A stretch of 64,000 nucleotides of DNA from Chitinophaga polysaccharea (lineage in GTDB: Bacteria; Bacteroidota; Bacteroidia; Chitinophagales; Chitinophagaceae), in assembly GCF_007829335.1 (NCBI RefSeq), contig NZ_VIWO01000005.1:496001-560000 (forward strand), in the 5' to 3' direction. This document shows, piece by piece, positions 62,857 through 64,000 of this stretch. Both the position numbers and the translations under genes were made by a program. The notes beneath the pieces were generated by a model. The model was not told where the DNA came from and did no database searches. It was given only the letters and a program-made list of their open reading frames with translations. Within the stretch, counting starts at the first letter, position 1. Each line of letters starts with the position of its first letter.

Positions 62857-64000
62857 ATGAAATCGACACTACTTCCAGGTGTTTGGCACAAAGCCAAATA
62901 CACGCTTTGCTGGATTACGCTGCAAAGTCTTCTGTGTACCCCCTTATGGGCCAATGACAAACACTCCCCTCCGGGCATAGCGCCGGATATTTCCACCAAA
63001 CGAAAAACTGTGGGCATTGCAGACCGGGTTGTCAAAGGACAGGTAACCGGGGAAAAGGGGGAGCCACTGCCAGGCGTTAGCATCTCCGAAAAAGGCACCG
63101 GCAACGGCACCGTGTCGGATAAAGACGGCCGGTACACCCTCAAAGTAAAGGATGCCAACAGTATAATTGTGTTCTCTTTCATCGGTTACCTGCCCCGGGA
63201 AGTGAAGGTAGGCGCCTTGTCTGCTATCGATGTAAAATTGGAAACGCTTTCAAAAAACCTCAACGATGTGGTAGTGGTAGGATATGGCACCCAGAAAAAG
63301 AAAGAACTCACCAATGCGGTGGTACAGGTATCCGGTGCTGAGATTAAGAAATCTACTGCCGTTTCTATGTCTAACTCCTTGTCTGGCCGCCTGGCAGGCG
63401 TATTTGTTAACCAACGAAGCGCAGCACCGGGTTTTGACGATGCAGAAATACTGGTACGCGGTCCTAAAACATACCGCAACAGCTCTGCACTAATCGTAAT
63501 TGATGGGGTAGCCAACGCCGATCCGGACGGATTAAACCGGTTGGATCCCAATGACATTGAGTCTATATCCGTATTAAAAGATGCCTCTGCCGCAGTTTAT
63601 GGGGCACAATCAGCGGGAGGTGTTATCCTCGTTACCACCAAACGGGGAAGAAGCGGCAAGCCCACTTTCGATTTCAGCACAACACAATCCTACCAGTCGC
63701 CTACCATGAAAGTAAGATCGGCCAACGTTTTTGAATACATGAATGTGCTCAACGAAAGAAGAGCGCTGGAAGGAACGCCACCCGATTTTCCGGATGATTT
63801 GGTGAATGCGTTTAAAAATGGGACCAGAAGGCCGGAAGACTGGTACAAGGCTCTGGTAGCACCTCCTGCCAAGCAATCCAGACAGTCGCTTACCATGAGA
63901 GGTGGAACAGACAGGGTGAAGTACTTCTTGTCGCTCGGAACCGCCGGACAGGGGGGCATTCTACGGGGTGATGATAAAACAAAACTGAGGCAATATAACG
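62857..64000 (+). CDS. SusC/RagA-family TonB-linked transporter, N-terminal part (cut by window end)
   Basis: The frame from ATG 62857 is open to the window end, giving 381 residues of an outer-membrane importer. A signal peptide ends near TPLWA. A carboxypeptidase regulatory-like domain covers about 58-135 (VKGQVTGEKGEPLPGVSISE). The SusC signature NDVVVVGYGTQKKKELTNAV follows, then the plug with VIDGVANADPDG and VLKDASAAVYGAQSAGGVIL. There is no STN domain. A SusD partner is expected just beyond the window. Its promoter shares operators with the mannose-kinase and mannosidase operons, so it probably imports mannose-rich oligosaccharides. Confidence 0.92.
   Translation, partial: MKSTLLPGVWHKAKYTLCWITLQSLLCTPLWANDKHSPPGIAPDISTKRKTVGIADRVVKGQVTGEKGEPLPGVSISEKGTGNGTVSDKDGRYTLKVKDANSIIVFSFIGYLPREVKVGALSAIDVKLETLSKNLNDVVVVGYGTQKKKELTNAVVQVSGAEIKKSTAVSMSNSLSGRLAGVFVNQRSAAPGFDDAEILVRGPKTYRNSSALIVIDGVANADPDGLNRLDPNDIESISVLKDASAAVYGAQSAGGVILVTTKRGRSGKPTFDFSTTQSYQSPTMKVRSANVFEYMNVLNERRALEGTPPDFPDDLVNAFKNGTRRPEDWYKALVAPPAKQSRQSLTMRGGTDRVKYFLSLGTAGQGGILRGDDKTKLRQYN

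Overview
The window reads as a chromosomal segment of a carbohydrate-degrading Bacteroidota, most like Chitinophaga or a near relative in Chitinophagaceae. The evidence is three ECF sigma/FecR modules next to TonB-dependent receptors, two complete SusC/SusD pairs plus the start of another SusC, XylR-type regulators, GH38/GH79/GH92 enzymes, lipoboxes ending in Cys followed by Lys, Ser or Arg, and promoters of the Bacteroidota type (TTG or TTTG, about 20 bp, TAnnTTTG). No rRNA, tRNA, CRISPR array, phage or insertion sequence was seen.

Layout. 1-6.6 kb: ECF sigma, FecR, SusC and SusD on the plus strand, closed by a terminator. 6.7-13.2 kb: an XRE-HTH/pentapeptide-repeat fusion, an MTHFR-like protein, a minus-strand outer-membrane receptor and a LytS/LytR-type two-component pair. 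13.3-17.6 kb: ECF sigma, FecR and an STN-type TonB receptor. 17.9-24.9 kb: a DUF4397-like lipoprotein, then a CusBAC/CzcBAC-like metal efflux operon with an extra outer-membrane protein. 24.9-26.3 kb: a twice-broken SDR pseudogene and a small secreted basic protein. 26.3-41.5 kb, all minus strand: a carbohydrate locus with ECF sigma, FecR, SusC, SusD, two PhyH-type dioxygenases, a XylR-type regulator, a sugar porter, a TIM-barrel sugar isomerase/epimerase and a secreted beta-helix protein. 41.7-43.6 kb: a GH79-like lipoprotein and an internally deleted beta-helix remnant. 43.7-64 kb: a mannoside locus with two GH38 enzymes, a GH92 mannosidase, a hexose porter, a ROK kinase fused to mannose-6-phosphate isomerase, a vanadium haloperoxidase-like lipoprotein, a large FG-GAP/ASPIC-UnbV lipoprotein and the start of a SusC.

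How the genes may work together. In the mannoside locus, GH92 and the GH38 enzymes would free mannose outside the cytoplasm, the MFS porter would import it, and the ROK-PMI fusion would phosphorylate it and isomerise it to fructose-6-phosphate. Three promoters here (51.34, 51.64 and 62.65 kb) carry the same ATATGTACAnACAT-type element at or beside the -7 box, so they look like one regulon. In the 26-41 kb locus, two tandem AraC-type direct repeats with 21-bp spacing precede the porter operon and the dioxygenase-xylR operon. They are the likely binding sites of the XylR-type protein encoded between them.

The most interesting items are the ROK-PMI fusion, the shared operator of the mannoside regulon, the XylR-type tandem sites with the dioxygenase-containing sugar pathway, and the pseudogene remnants.
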